Shown here: piece after piece, positions 38,939 to 47,123 of the stretch
Layout: each line of letters opens with the position of its first letter
Position numbering within the stretch: position 1 is the stretch's first letter
Assembly: GCA_958450865.1 (NCBI GenBank)
Contig: CAUDNY010000008.1
Location: forward strand, 61,472 to 125,471
Reading direction: 5' to 3'
Length of the DNA: 64,000 bases
From: an uncultured Collinsella sp.
GTDB lineage: Bacteria > Actinomycetota > Coriobacteriia > Coriobacteriales > Coriobacteriaceae
Notes under the pieces: generated by a model
Databases searched by the model: none
What the model was told of the DNA's origin: nothing
The model's input: the letters and a program-made list of their open reading frames with translations, nothing else
Program-made: the position numbers and the translations under genes

Positions 38939-40087
38939 ATGAAAGGCATCAATCGTCTGGCCTCCTTTATCAAGGCCGACCACCGTTATGTGTACCTGGG
39001 CACGAGCGTTATCGCGGCGCTCGGCTTGGCATTTAGCCAGCGCAACCCCACGCCGCTGAGCTTTTTGGCGCCCACCGGCATCTTCCAAGATTGCCTTTGG
39101 GCGATTCTTTGGGCCTGGATCGTCGTGTCGGCGGCAGCGCTCGTCACCAAGGTTATGCACTGGAGCGACTATCGCGAAACGTCGCCGTTTGCATCCGAGC
39201 GTTTCCGTCGCGGCGCGCGCCTGGGCAGCTATGTCGTGGTCGTCATCGCGGCGATCTTCTTTGTCGACCGCTGCGTCATGTCGTTTATCGACCTGGTGCA
39301 GGTGAGTATTGTCTCGGACTCCAACCCCAGCGACTTTTTGTCGAGCCTGGTCTACATGACCTACAAGAGCGGGGACTTCTTTATCCGCGGCATCGAGATC
39401 ACCATCGCGCTTGCCACCTTCGGCACGGTCATCGCCTTCTTCTTGGCGCTGCTCTTTGTGTTCTTGCGCACCCAGACCTTCGATCGCGTCGACAACGACC
39501 TGGTGCGCTTCTTTAAGAGTGTCGGCCGCGGCTTTGCGACCATCTACTCCACCATCGTGCGTGGCACGCCCATGATGGTCCAGGGCCTACTCATCTATTA
39601 CGCGGGCTTCACCGTTTTGCGCGGCATGGGCTTCGAGACCGCCCAGGCCAACCAGATCTGGAGTACCTTCACTGCCGGCCTCGTCACCATCTCGCTCAAC
39701 TCCACCGCCTACATGATGGAGGTCCTGCGCGGCGGCATCGAGTCCATCGACCCCGGTCAGGCCGAGGCGGCGCGCTCGCTGGGTCTGTCGCAGTGGCAGG
39801 CTATGCGCAAGGTCGTGTTCCCCCAGGGTATTAAAAACGCGATCCCCGCGCTCACCAACGAGCTCATCATCAACATCAAGGACTCGTCGGTGCTTTCGGT
39901 TATCGGCGTGTTCGACCTTATGTACGCTACTACCACGGTCGCCGGCGTGTACTACCGCCAGATGGAGGTCTACTGCGTGGCGCTCGTGGTCTACCTGATC
40001 CTGACGCTCGTGGCGAGCCGCCTGCTCGAGGCCTTTGGCAAAAAGCTCGGCGCCGAGGCTCCTGCCACGCTGCCCAGCTCTAACTAG
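38939..40087 (+). CDS. Amino-acid ABC transporter permease with N-terminal extension
   Basis: The 382-aa protein carries a HisM/GlnP-type permease domain in its C-terminal 240 residues; the EAA motif region is EAARSLGLSQWQAMRKVVFPQ. The first 140 residues add three hydrophobic segments (around 18-35, 45-70 and 95-115) not found in typical 220-aa permeases of this family. GGGAGGCAGC precedes the ATG. It pairs with the lipoprotein upstream and the ATPase 22 nt downstream. Confidence 0.9.
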   Translation: MKGINRLASFIKADHRYVYLGTSVIAALGLAFSQRNPTPLSFLAPTGIFQDCLWAILWAWIVVSAAALVTKVMHWSDYRETSPFASERFRRGARLGSYVVVVIAAIFFVDRCVMSFIDLVQVSIVSDSNPSDFLSSLVYMTYKSGDFFIRGIEITIALATFGTVIAFFLALLFVFLRTQTFDRVDNDLVRFFKSVGRGFATIYSTIVRGTPMMVQGLLIYYAGFTVLRGMGFETAQANQIWSTFTAGLVTISLNSTAYMMEVLRGGIESIDPGQAEAARSLGLSQWQAMRKVVFPQGIKNAIPALTNELIINIKDSSVLSVIGVFDLMYATTTVAGVYYRQMEVYCVALVVYLILTLVASRLLEAFGKKLGAEAPATLPSSN

Positions 40088-40109
40088 GCTTAAGACGAGG
40101 AGAATCATC

Positions 40110-40895
40110 ATGGCAGATACCGCCATTACCGGCGTTGCGGCCGCCGCACAGACCAATGAGCCGCTCATCCGCGTCGAGGGCCTGCGCAAGAGCTTTGGTT
40201 CGCTCGAGGTGCTCAAGGGCATCGACCTGTCCGTCAATCCCGGTGAGGTTGTCACCATCATCGGCGCCTCGGGCTCGGGCAAATCGACCTTCCTGCGCTG
40301 CCTCAACCTGCTCGAGACCCCGGACGCGGGCCACATCTGGTTCCACGGCCAGGACCTCACGGCCGAGCGCTGCAACATCAACAAATTGCGCGAGGACATC
40401 GGCATGGTGTTCCAGGGCTTTAACCTGTTCAACAACATGGATGTGCTCGACAACTGCACGCTCGCGCCCGTCACGCTTAAAAAGATGAGCAAGGCCGAGG
40501 CCGAGAAGGTCGCGATGGAGCATCTGACGAGCGTGGGACTCGAAAAGTTCGCGCACGCCGCCGTTGGTCGCCTGTCCGGTGGTCAAAAACAGCGCGTGGC
40601 CATCGCTCGTGCCCTATGTATGAATCCGCAGATCATGCTGTTCGACGAGCCGACCTCAGCGCTCGACCCCGAGATCGTGGGCGAGGTGCTCGAGGTCATG
40701 CGCAAGCTCGCCGCCGACGGCATGACCATGGTCGTCGTCACGCATGAGATGGCCTTTGCCCGAACCGTGTCCGACCGCGTGGTCTTTATGGACAAGGGCG
40801 TGGTGCTCGAGGATGCCGCGCCGGCCGAGCTCTTCGGCAACCCCAAACACCAGCGCACTCGTGAGTTCCTCTCTCGCTATCTCGAGGACAAATAA
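40110..40895 (+). CDS. Amino-acid ABC transporter ATP-binding protein
   Basis: The 261-aa protein has Walker A GASGSGKST near residue 53, Q-loop FQGFNLF, signature LSGGQKQR near 157, Walker B IMLFDEPTSALD and H-loop VVTHEM, and is close to GlnQ/HisP. ATG 40110 follows GAGGAGAATC; earlier in-frame codons lie inside the permease gene. About 18 residues precede the core domain, a short extra N-terminus. Confidence 0.94.
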   Translation: MADTAITGVAAAAQTNEPLIRVEGLRKSFGSLEVLKGIDLSVNPGEVVTIIGASGSGKSTFLRCLNLLETPDAGHIWFHGQDLTAERCNINKLREDIGMVFQGFNLFNNMDVLDNCTLAPVTLKKMSKAEAEKVAMEHLTSVGLEKFAHAAVGRLSGGQKQRVAIARALCMNPQIMLFDEPTSALDPEIVGEVLEVMRKLAADGMTMVVVTHEMAFARTVSDRVVFMDKGVVLEDAAPAELFGNPKHQRTREFLSRYLEDK

Positions 40896-40918
40896 CCGAC
40901 CGCAAACGCTTACGTTGC

Positions 40919-40945
40919 AGGGCCGCTCCCGTGGGGCGGCCTTTG
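40919..40945 (+). terminator. Terminator after the ABC importer operon
   Basis: GGCCGCTCC (40921-40929) pairs with GGGGCGGCC (40933-40941) with one G-T pair and a 3-nt loop, followed by TTTG. The peptidase gene starts 23 nt later, so some read-through is likely. Confidence 0.55.
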
Positions 40946-40967
40946 TCGTCACAATCGAAAGGATGTC

Positions 40968-42383
40968 ATGGCCGAGGTTTGGCGCTTCTTTGCGCATGAG
41001 GACGATTTTGCCGATATAGACGAGGTCGGCGCGTGCGAGCGCTTGGGCCGCGTGCTGTCGTTTCCGACCATTTCGAGCATGGATGCCGAGGCGGTGGACT
41101 GGCAGCCCTTCGACGACCTGCGCGCGTATATGCAGCAGGCCTGGCCGCACGTATTTGCGGCGGGCGAGGTCGAGCTTGTCGGCCATTCGCTGTTGGTGAC
41201 GCTTGGCGGTTCCGACTCCGCCCTCAAACCCGTCATGCTCATGGGCCACATGGACGTGGTCCCCGTGGTGCCGGGTACCGAGGCCGACTGGACGCACGCC
41301 CCCTTTAGCGGACAGGTGGACGACACCTACATTTGGGGTCGCGGCGCTATCGACATGAAGGATCAGGTCGCAGGCATTCTCGAGGCGGTTGAGTATGCGT
41401 TGGCGCACGGTTGGGAGCACAAGCGTTCGCTGTTGCTCGCCTTTGGCCAGGACGAGGAAACCACGCAGTACGGCGCTGGAGCTATCGGCCGCGTGCTCGA
41501 GGAGCGCGGTGTTGAGCTCGAGTTCCTGATCGACGAGGGTGACTACCGTATCGTTTCGGCTGCCGAGTACGGCGTGGGCGAGGGCTGGCTTATGCATGCC
41601 GACCTGGCCGAAAAGGGCTATGCCGATATCGTGCTCAAGACGAAGAGCGCGGGCGGGCATTCGTCTAACCCCTACGGCGGCACGTCGCTCGAGGTGCTCA
41701 GCCGTGCCATCGCCGCAATCTGCGATATCGAGTGGCCGACGCGCGTGACCGATCTGCTTGCCGCGCAGCTTGTCGAGCTGGGGCTCTACACGGCGGATGA
41801 GATTGCCGCCAACGGGGATGCCATCGTGCGCGAGTGCCTCGCCAGCAAAAAGCTCTATCCGCTGGTGACGACCACCTGCGCGCCCACGCAGATCGAGGGA
41901 GGCAGCGCCGGCGCCAACGTAATGCCGCAGGATATGTGGGCCAACATTAACTTCCGCATGCTCGAGGGCACGAGCGTGGCCGACGTTGTGGCGCGCTGCC
42001 GTGAGGCGGTTGCCGGGGCGGACCTTGCCGGTCGTGTCGAAGTGGAGCTGGGCCCCGGCAGCTCCGAGCCCTCGCCGTCCCCGCGCATCGGTGGTCCCGG
42101 CCTCGAGGCGGTTCGCTCCATCGCCGCCCGCTATTTCCGCGATCCAAAGGGGACGGAGGAAAACGGATCATCCGAGCCGTTGGCGATTGTCCCCTCGACC
42201 GTGATCGGCGCGACCGACGCTGCCAACTACCAGCACATTTGCTCCGAATGCATTCGTTTTTCGGCGTTTGTGGTCGACGATGACGAGTGCGACCGCGGCG
42301 TCCACGGCACCAACGAGCGCATCACCCGCCGCGCCTACCTCCAGGGTGTCCGCTTCCTCATCGCCCTGCTCCATACGCTCTAG
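40968..42383 (+). CDS. M20-family metallopeptidase (dipeptidase/carboxypeptidase-like)
   Basis: The 471-aa protein has the M20 metal sites: MLMGHMDVVP near residue 90 (first His and its Asp), WGRGAIDMKDQ near 123 (bridging Asp), GQDEETTQYGA near 164 (catalytic Glu pair) and the dimerisation-domain motif AGGHSSNP near 228. The C-terminal FSAFVVDDDE and GVHGTNERI region supplies the last His. Overall it resembles the CPS1/PM20D1 branch. It probably hydrolyses peptides or N-acyl amino acids inside the cell. It follows the amino-acid importer, fitting amino-acid and peptide use. Stop codon TAG touches a palindrome. Confidence 0.88.
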   Translation: MAEVWRFFAHEDDFADIDEVGACERLGRVLSFPTISSMDAEAVDWQPFDDLRAYMQQAWPHVFAAGEVELVGHSLLVTLGGSDSALKPVMLMGHMDVVPVVPGTEADWTHAPFSGQVDDTYIWGRGAIDMKDQVAGILEAVEYALAHGWEHKRSLLLAFGQDEETTQYGAGAIGRVLEERGVELEFLIDEGDYRIVSAAEYGVGEGWLMHADLAEKGYADIVLKTKSAGGHSSNPYGGTSLEVLSRAIAAICDIEWPTRVTDLLAAQLVELGLYTADEIAANGDAIVRECLASKKLYPLVTTTCAPTQIEGGSAGANVMPQDMWANINFRMLEGTSVADVVARCREAVAGADLAGRVEVELGPGSSEPSPSPRIGGPGLEAVRSIAARYFRDPKGTEENGSSEPLAIVPSTVIGATDAANYQHICSECIRFSAFVVDDDECDRGVHGTNERITRRAYLQGVRFLIALLHTL

Positions 42384-42417
42384 AATCCGACAAAGGGACT
42401 CTCCCTTTGTCGGATTC
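42383..42417. repeat. 35-nt palindrome (GACAAAGGGAC family), copy 5
   Basis: GAATCCGACAAAGGGA and TCCCTTTGTCGGATTC are perfect arms around CTC. Compared with copy 3, GTGAC/GTCAC is replaced by CCGAC/GTCGG, a paired change. It begins on the last base of the peptidase stop codon. Confidence 0.8.
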
Positions 42418-42612
42418 CGTGCGGGTTATATGCAGGTTTGCCTGCGCACGCTATCATGTATGGGTTAGACCGCAACTATGTACCCCGTACGCGAAGGGAT
42501 GCGCATGTATCTGAAGATCGACATGCTCTAGCTGGACTTACCCCCGCAATGGCGCCGTGCGCCCCATCAATTCTGCCGATTTTCACCTTCACGCATATAA
42601 AGGAGTCCCGTC

Positions 42613-43680
42613 ATGCGCGACAAGCTCGAAAAGATCATCAAGGCCTACGAGGAGCTCGAGAAAAAGCTTTCCGACCCGGCCGTCGCCTCCGATATCAAGG
42701 AGTTCACGCGTCTCAACAAGGAGTACGCGCACCAGTCCGACCTCATCGCTGCCTCGCGCGAGTACATCGGCGCGCTCGATGACATCGAGGCCGCCAAGGA
42801 AATGCTCCACGATACTACCGATGCCGATGAGAAGGAGATGCTCCAGATGGACATCTCCGAAAACGAGGCCAAGCTTCCCCAGCTCGAGGAAGACATTAAG
42901 TACATGCTCATCCCGAGCGACCCCAACGACGACAAGAACACCATCGTCGAGATTCGCTCCGCCGCTGGTGGCGACGAGGCGGCCATCTTTGCCGGCGATC
43001 TGTACAAGATGTATCAGCGCTTCTGCGAGTCGCGCGGCTGGAAGACCACCGTGCTCGACTCCAGCCCCAGCGAGGCCGGCGGCTTTAAGTCCATCGAGTT
43101 CAAGGTCGAGGGCGACCGCGTCTACTCCGTCATGAAGTTCGAGTCCGGCGTGCACCGCGTCCAGCGCGTTCCCAAGACCGAGTCCCAGGGCCGTATCCAG
43201 ACCTCCACGGCGACCGTCGCCGTACTTCCCGAGGCCGAGGAGATCGACGTCCAGATCAACCAGTCCGACCTGCGTATCGACACCTACTGCGCCTCCGGTC
43301 CTGGCGGTCAGTGCGTTAACACCACTTATTCCGCCGTGCGCATCACCCACCTGCCCACCAACACCGTGGTGCAGTCGCAGGAACAGCGCTCCCAGATCCA
43401 GAACCGCGAAGTCTGCATGCAGATGCTGCGCGCCCGTCTGTACGAGATGGAGCTCGAGAAGCAGCAGGCAGAGCTCGGTGCCGAGCGCCAGAGCCAGATC
43501 GGCCACGGTAACCGTTCCGAGAAGATCCGTACCTACAACCAGCCCCAGGACCGCGTGACCGATCACCGCATCGGCTTCAACTCCACCTACAACGGCGTCC
43601 TTCTGGGCGACCAGCTCGGCACCGTCATCGAGGCACTCGCCGCCGCCGAGCGAGCCGAGAAGCTGGCACAGGCAGTCTAA
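42613..43680 (+). CDS. prfA: Peptide chain release factor 1
   Basis: The 355-aa protein has the GGQ motif in ASGPGGQCVNTT (about residues 232-243), whose Gln is the target of PrmC methylation, and the RF1 coiled-coil N-terminal domain (AYEELEKKLSDPAVASD). RNREVCMQMLRARLYEMELEK is the conserved C-terminal helix region. It ends translation at UAA and UAG. AAAGGAG lies before ATG 42613. The prmC gene, which modifies it, follows after 590 bp. Confidence 0.97.
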   Translation: MRDKLEKIIKAYEELEKKLSDPAVASDIKEFTRLNKEYAHQSDLIAASREYIGALDDIEAAKEMLHDTTDADEKEMLQMDISENEAKLPQLEEDIKYMLIPSDPNDDKNTIVEIRSAAGGDEAAIFAGDLYKMYQRFCESRGWKTTVLDSSPSEAGGFKSIEFKVEGDRVYSVMKFESGVHRVQRVPKTESQGRIQTSTATVAVLPEAEEIDVQINQSDLRIDTYCASGPGGQCVNTTYSAVRITHLPTNTVVQSQEQRSQIQNREVCMQMLRARLYEMELEKQQAELGAERQSQIGHGNRSEKIRTYNQPQDRVTDHRIGFNSTYNGVLLGDQLGTVIEALAAAERAEKLAQAV

Positions 43681-43853
43681 GTTCCGCCGTTCTACCGAAC
43701 GGCGGACCAGCCGACGCTGCGCGCCGTCCAGAGCGACAATTTGTCATTCAAAAGGCAAGGCATGACCAGAAGGTCTATGCCTTGCCTTTTTCATGCCAAC
43801 TTGTTCGCTCTGGACGTCGCTCGCTGACATTGCCAAATCATTGGCGTTTCCTT
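43681..43853. repeat. Structured intergenic element, copy 3
   Basis: Hairpin I CCGCCGTTC-TACC-GAACGGCGG (43684-43705), linker CCGACGCTGCGC, outer stem CGTCCAGAGCGA (43725-43736) with its exact complement 43805-43816, inner hairpin AAAAGGCAAGGCAT (43750-43763) with 43777-43790 and tip GACC-AGAA-GGTC, then TTTTTC. It follows the prfA stop directly and may terminate it. Confidence 0.78.
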
Positions 43854-43956
43854 GGTTGTCAAATGATCCGTAGGGAGTCATTGGTGACATTGCCTTGATA
43901 TTTTATTCAGTCGGCTGTGATGTCATTTGAGCTGCTTACCTGCTTAAGGTAATTGA

Positions 43957-44130
43957 CGGCATAAGTCCGCTATCGAAAATATTGCTCAAAATATCGTTCA
44001 AGAAGTCGCGGAGCGATTTTTGATGGGTCGTGCGTCAAGCGATGTGGCAAGTTCTTGGTTAGATATTGGTCAGTTTTGGGGCAACCTTGCCAAAAGCTTG
44101 ACGGATGCAGATTTAGACGTCGACGAATGA
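43957..44130 (+). pseudogene. Possible gene remnant or very small gene
   Basis: A 57-codon open frame reads KSAIENIAQNIVQEVAERF and then MGRASSDVASSWLDIGQFWG, ending ADLDVDE. The amphipathic helix pattern and acidic end look protein-like, but the frame has no good start: ATG 44023 would give 35 residues and has only a weak GGAG upstream. It lies in the 589-bp prfA-prmC gap, which is otherwise A/T-rich and shows nothing else I can name. A decayed gene is the best guess. Confidence 0.3.
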
Positions 44131-44269
44131 ACACTCTAGGCAGGCTCCAAGCAAAATTCTGGGCTGATTCTCGATAATCGCCTTTAATCGCCCCTTGCCA
44201 AGCGCTGGCCTCGCTTACAATCTGCTCCGACATTCGCGCGCCGTCCGGCGCTTAAGAGGGGAGGGCCCC

Positions 44270-45520
44270 ATGGCAAACGAGATTTGGACCATCAAGCGTT
44301 GTCTCGAGTGGACCAAGGAGTACCTGGCCGAGCGCGGCGAGGAGCATCCCCGTCTTTCTGCCGAGTGGCTGCTGTGCGCGGCCACGGGCCTGGCGCGTAT
44401 CGACTTGTATATGCGCATGGACGAGACGCTTAACGCAGCCCAGCTCGAGACCATGCACGCGGCCGTCGTTCGTCGCGCCAAAGGCGAGCCGCTGCAGTAC
44501 ATCACGGGCAGCACGCAGTTTCGCATGATCGACGTCGCGTGCGCCCCCGGCGTGCTCATCCCGCGCCCCGAGACCGAGATGCTCGTCGAAGAAGTCCTGA
44601 ACTATCTGGATACCGAGGTGCTGAGCCCCGAGGCCGCTGCCCGTCAGCGTGTTGAGCTGCCTTGGAACGATGAGGTCGAGCAGGCCCGCAAAGCTGAGGC
44701 GGCGCTGGCCGACGAACGCGCGACCGCCGAGCGCCGTGCTGCCAACCTGACGGCCGCCGATGAGGCTGCGCTGGGTAGCGACGTGCTCGGTAGCCGCGCC
44801 TATGCCGAGGAGCTTGCCGATCGCGAGGCCGAGGAAGCCGCCGCGCAAGCAGCAGAAGCCGAAGCCGCAAAAGCCGCCGAGCCCGAGCTCGACGAATACG
44901 ACATCGCCATCGAGGGCGCCGACCAGGAGACGGTTTCAGCTCAGGATGCCGCTGCGCCTGCCCCAGCCGAGCCCCGCACTGCCCGCGTTCTCGAGGTCGG
45001 CTGCGGCACGGGCTGTATCTCGCTCTCGATCGCCTGGGAGCGTCGCGGCCACGTCACCTGCACTGCTACCGATATCGAGCCGCGCGCCATCGACCTTGCT
45101 ACCAAAAACCGCGATGCGCTTGGCCTCACGTCCGACGAGGTCGCCTTCAGCCTCACGAACCTGGTGAGCTCCATTCCCCGTGAAGAGTGGGGCACCTTTG
45201 ACGTACTCGTCTCCAACCCGCCCTACATCCCCACCGATGTCATGCGCTCGCTGCCGCACGAGGTCAAGGACTTTGAGCCCGACCTGGCGCTCGAGGGCGG
45301 TGCCGACGGCCTGGACATCTTCCGCCGCCTGCTCAATGCGGCACCCTATATGCTGCGTGCCGGCGGCCTGTTTGCCTGCGAGCTCTACGAGGGCGCGCTC
45401 GACGCCGCGGCCGAGCTCTGTCGTCAAGCGGGTCTGTCGGACGTGCGCATCGTCCACGACCTCACCGATCGCCCCCGCATCGTCCGAGCCATCGTCACCG
45501 AGCCCAAGCAACGCCAGTAA
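44270..45520 (+). CDS. prmC: Release factor glutamine methyltransferase with a large charged insertion
   Basis: The 416-aa protein has the PrmC N-terminal helical domain (residues 1-95), IPRPETEMLVE (97-107), SAM motif I VLEVGCGTGCISL (240-252) and the catalytic NPPYIP (316-321). Residues of about 115-237 are an insertion rich in Ala and Glu (AEEAAAQAAEAEAAKAAEPE), which makes the protein about 130 residues longer than usual. PrmC methylates the Gln of GGQ in release factors. GAGGGGAGGG precedes ATG 44270. It is the next gene after prfA, as in many bacteria. Confidence 0.93.
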   Translation: MANEIWTIKRCLEWTKEYLAERGEEHPRLSAEWLLCAATGLARIDLYMRMDETLNAAQLETMHAAVVRRAKGEPLQYITGSTQFRMIDVACAPGVLIPRPETEMLVEEVLNYLDTEVLSPEAAARQRVELPWNDEVEQARKAEAALADERATAERRAANLTAADEAALGSDVLGSRAYAEELADREAEEAAAQAAEAEAAKAAEPELDEYDIAIEGADQETVSAQDAAAPAPAEPRTARVLEVGCGTGCISLSIAWERRGHVTCTATDIEPRAIDLATKNRDALGLTSDEVAFSLTNLVSSIPREEWGTFDVLVSNPPYIPTDVMRSLPHEVKDFEPDLALEGGADGLDIFRRLLNAAPYMLRAGGLFACELYEGALDAAAELCRQAGLSDVRIVHDLTDRPRIVRAIVTEPKQRQ

Positions 45521-45534
45521 TATTTATTAACTGG

Positions 45535-45565
45535 TTAGCAAAAATTATAAAGTAGTTTATAATTA
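45535..45565 (+). promoter_or_regulatory. hicAB promoter with overlapping palindromic operator
   Basis: TTAGCA (45535-45540) and TATAAT (45559-45564) are 18 nt apart. The palindrome AATTATAAA-GTAG-TTTATAATT (45544-45565) covers the -10. HicB antitoxins repress their own promoter at such palindromes. Confidence 0.6.
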
Positions 45566-45588
45566 GGACGGCTGAAAGAGGTCGGCCC

Positions 45589-45774
45589 ATGCAACCTCCT
45601 ACCTTTCGGGAAATCATTGCCCTACTCAAGCACGATGGATTCGTGAAGGTCGCGCAAGTCGGTAGTCATGCTAAGTATGTTTCTGGTGACCGCGTTGTCA
45701 CCGTGAACGGCTCTGGTGGTGATCGACCAAAGAAGGGCACGTGGGCAAGTATTCGTCGCCAAGCTGGATGGTAG
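45589..45774 (+). CDS. hicA: HicA-type mRNA interferase toxin
   Basis: The 61-aa protein is typical HicA: TFREIIALLKHDGFVKVAQVGSHAKYV, with the catalytic His in GSHAKY, then RPKKGTWASIRRQAGW. HicA has a dsRBD-like fold and cuts mRNA without ribosomes unless HicB blocks it. The antitoxin gene follows after 11 nt. The toxin-first order is usual for hicAB. Confidence 0.9.
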   Translation: MQPPTFREIIALLKHDGFVKVAQVGSHAKYVSGDRVVTVNGSGGDRPKKGTWASIRRQAGW

Positions 45775-45785
45775 TTGGAGGCAAA

Positions 45786-46232
45786 ATGAGGCAGCGATTT
45801 ACCTATGACTGCGTTCTCATAAAAGAAGACGACGGTTACTGCGCTAGCTTCCCGCAGATTCCCGGCGCCTTTGCCGATGGCGATACGCGCGAAGAAGCGA
45901 TTGCCCATGCCACCGAGGCACTGATGGCGTTTTTGGCCGACGACCTCAACAACGGTTTGACTCCGGCAGGGTACGAACGCTCGGCCGAGGTCGTGGCCCT
46001 TTCAGTCGAAATCGACCACGAGGACGCTCGGGAAGCGGCGTGCCGAACATTTAAAGACGCAGCGCTGGACCTCAAAGTCTCCGCTCCGCGGATTACCGCG
46101 CTGGTCAAAGCCGGAAAGCTCGATGTTGAACTCGTCGACGGCCGTCGGATGATAACGATAGACAGCATCGAGCGCTACGCCGCCCAAGAACGCCACGCCG
46201 GCAGGCCAAAGAAGTTCGTCGCAGTCCAATAA
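45786..46232 (+). CDS. hicB: HicB-type antitoxin
   Basis: The 148-aa protein has the partial RNase H-like HicB domain at the N-terminus (FTYDCVLIKEDDGYCASFPQ, then GDTREEAIAHATEAL) and a C-terminal DNA-binding part (APRITALVKAGKLDVELVDG and RRMITIDSIERYAAQ), longer than the minimal HicB. GTTGGAGG before ATG 45786 decides the start. It neutralises HicA and probably represses the operon through the palindrome at 45544-45565. Confidence 0.88.
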   Translation: MRQRFTYDCVLIKEDDGYCASFPQIPGAFADGDTREEAIAHATEALMAFLADDLNNGLTPAGYERSAEVVALSVEIDHEDAREAACRTFKDAALDLKVSAPRITALVKAGKLDVELVDGRRMITIDSIERYAAQERHAGRPKKFVAVQ

Positions 46233-46366
46233 CCCCCTCACTTTCACCGACTACTAGAGCCGCTCACCAAACCAACATGCGCTCTGGGCAAATAGGTTGA
46301 ACGTTTCGTGCGAGAATGCCCCACAGTAAACAAACTTGCACCAGAGCGTAAGGGGCTGGCATACAC

Positions 46367-47110
46367 ATGCAGACGGTCTATCGGGTATACGAGGGAACGC
46401 GCGAGCCGCATCGGCTTGCCGTCGAGCGCACGGCCGAGGTGCTCGGCCGCGGCGGCCTGGCTTTGATCCCGACCGAGACCGTCTACGGTGTCGCCGTGGC
46501 AGTCAACGCCTTCTCGGACGCCGTGCCCCAAGATACAAGCGAATTCCCATCGTGGCCGCGCGATCCGCAGGCTGCCGTCAATGGCGCCGCAGTTCCTGCG
46601 CTCGGCACCGGCTATCGCCGTATCTTCACTCTCAAGCAACGTGAACTCACGCAAACCGTCGCTTGGCTGGTCGATGGCGTCGAAGCACTCGACCGCTATG
46701 GCGTGGATATCCCGGAAGATGCCCGCATACTCGCGCGACGATGCTGGCCGGGAGCCCTGACTATCGTGGTCAAGGCAGCCCCCTGCGTGCCGACCTTTAT
46801 GCGCGCTGCCGACGACACGGTGGCACTTCGCGCTTCGGCCTCGCCCGTGGTGCAGGCGCTCATTCGCGCCTGTGGCAGCCCCCTTGCCTGCACCAGCGCC
46901 AACACGCATGGCGCGCCCGCGCCGGCAAGTTTTATCACGGTGGAGGGTCGCATCCTGGAGGGGGTCGATGTTGCCGTCGACGCCGGTGAGACCCCGTGTC
47001 GCGACGCCTCGACCATCGTGTCGTTTCAGCACGGCGAGCTCCAGATCCTGCGCCAAGGCGCACTTCCCGCATCAGAGATCGAACGGGTCCTGTCCGACCC
47101 GATGCAATAG
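46367..47110 (+). CDS. Threonylcarbamoyl-AMP synthase, YrdC/Sua5 family
   Basis: The 247-aa protein carries the YrdC domain: GRGGLALIPTETVYGVAV near residue 27 and SPLACTSANTHGAP near 171. It makes threonylcarbamoyl-AMP for the t6A37 modification of ANN-decoding tRNAs. About 45 residues after VYGVAV (AFSDAVPQDTSEFPSWPRD and following) are an unusual insertion before the KQRE segment. It is followed after 13 nt by glpK, with which it may be co-transcribed. No other t6A gene is in the window. Confidence 0.9.
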   Translation: MQTVYRVYEGTREPHRLAVERTAEVLGRGGLALIPTETVYGVAVAVNAFSDAVPQDTSEFPSWPRDPQAAVNGAAVPALGTGYRRIFTLKQRELTQTVAWLVDGVEALDRYGVDIPEDARILARRCWPGALTIVVKAAPCVPTFMRAADDTVALRASASPVVQALIRACGSPLACTSANTHGAPAPASFITVEGRILEGVDVAVDAGETPCRDASTIVSFQHGELQILRQGALPASEIERVLSDPMQ

Positions 47111-47123
47111 AAAGGTTTAAGCG

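Noticed and set aside
43970..44233. An 87-codon minus-strand frame in the prfA-prmC gap
   Set aside because: It has no ribosome site and no recognisable domain; the plus-strand fragment at 43957-44130 looks more protein-like.
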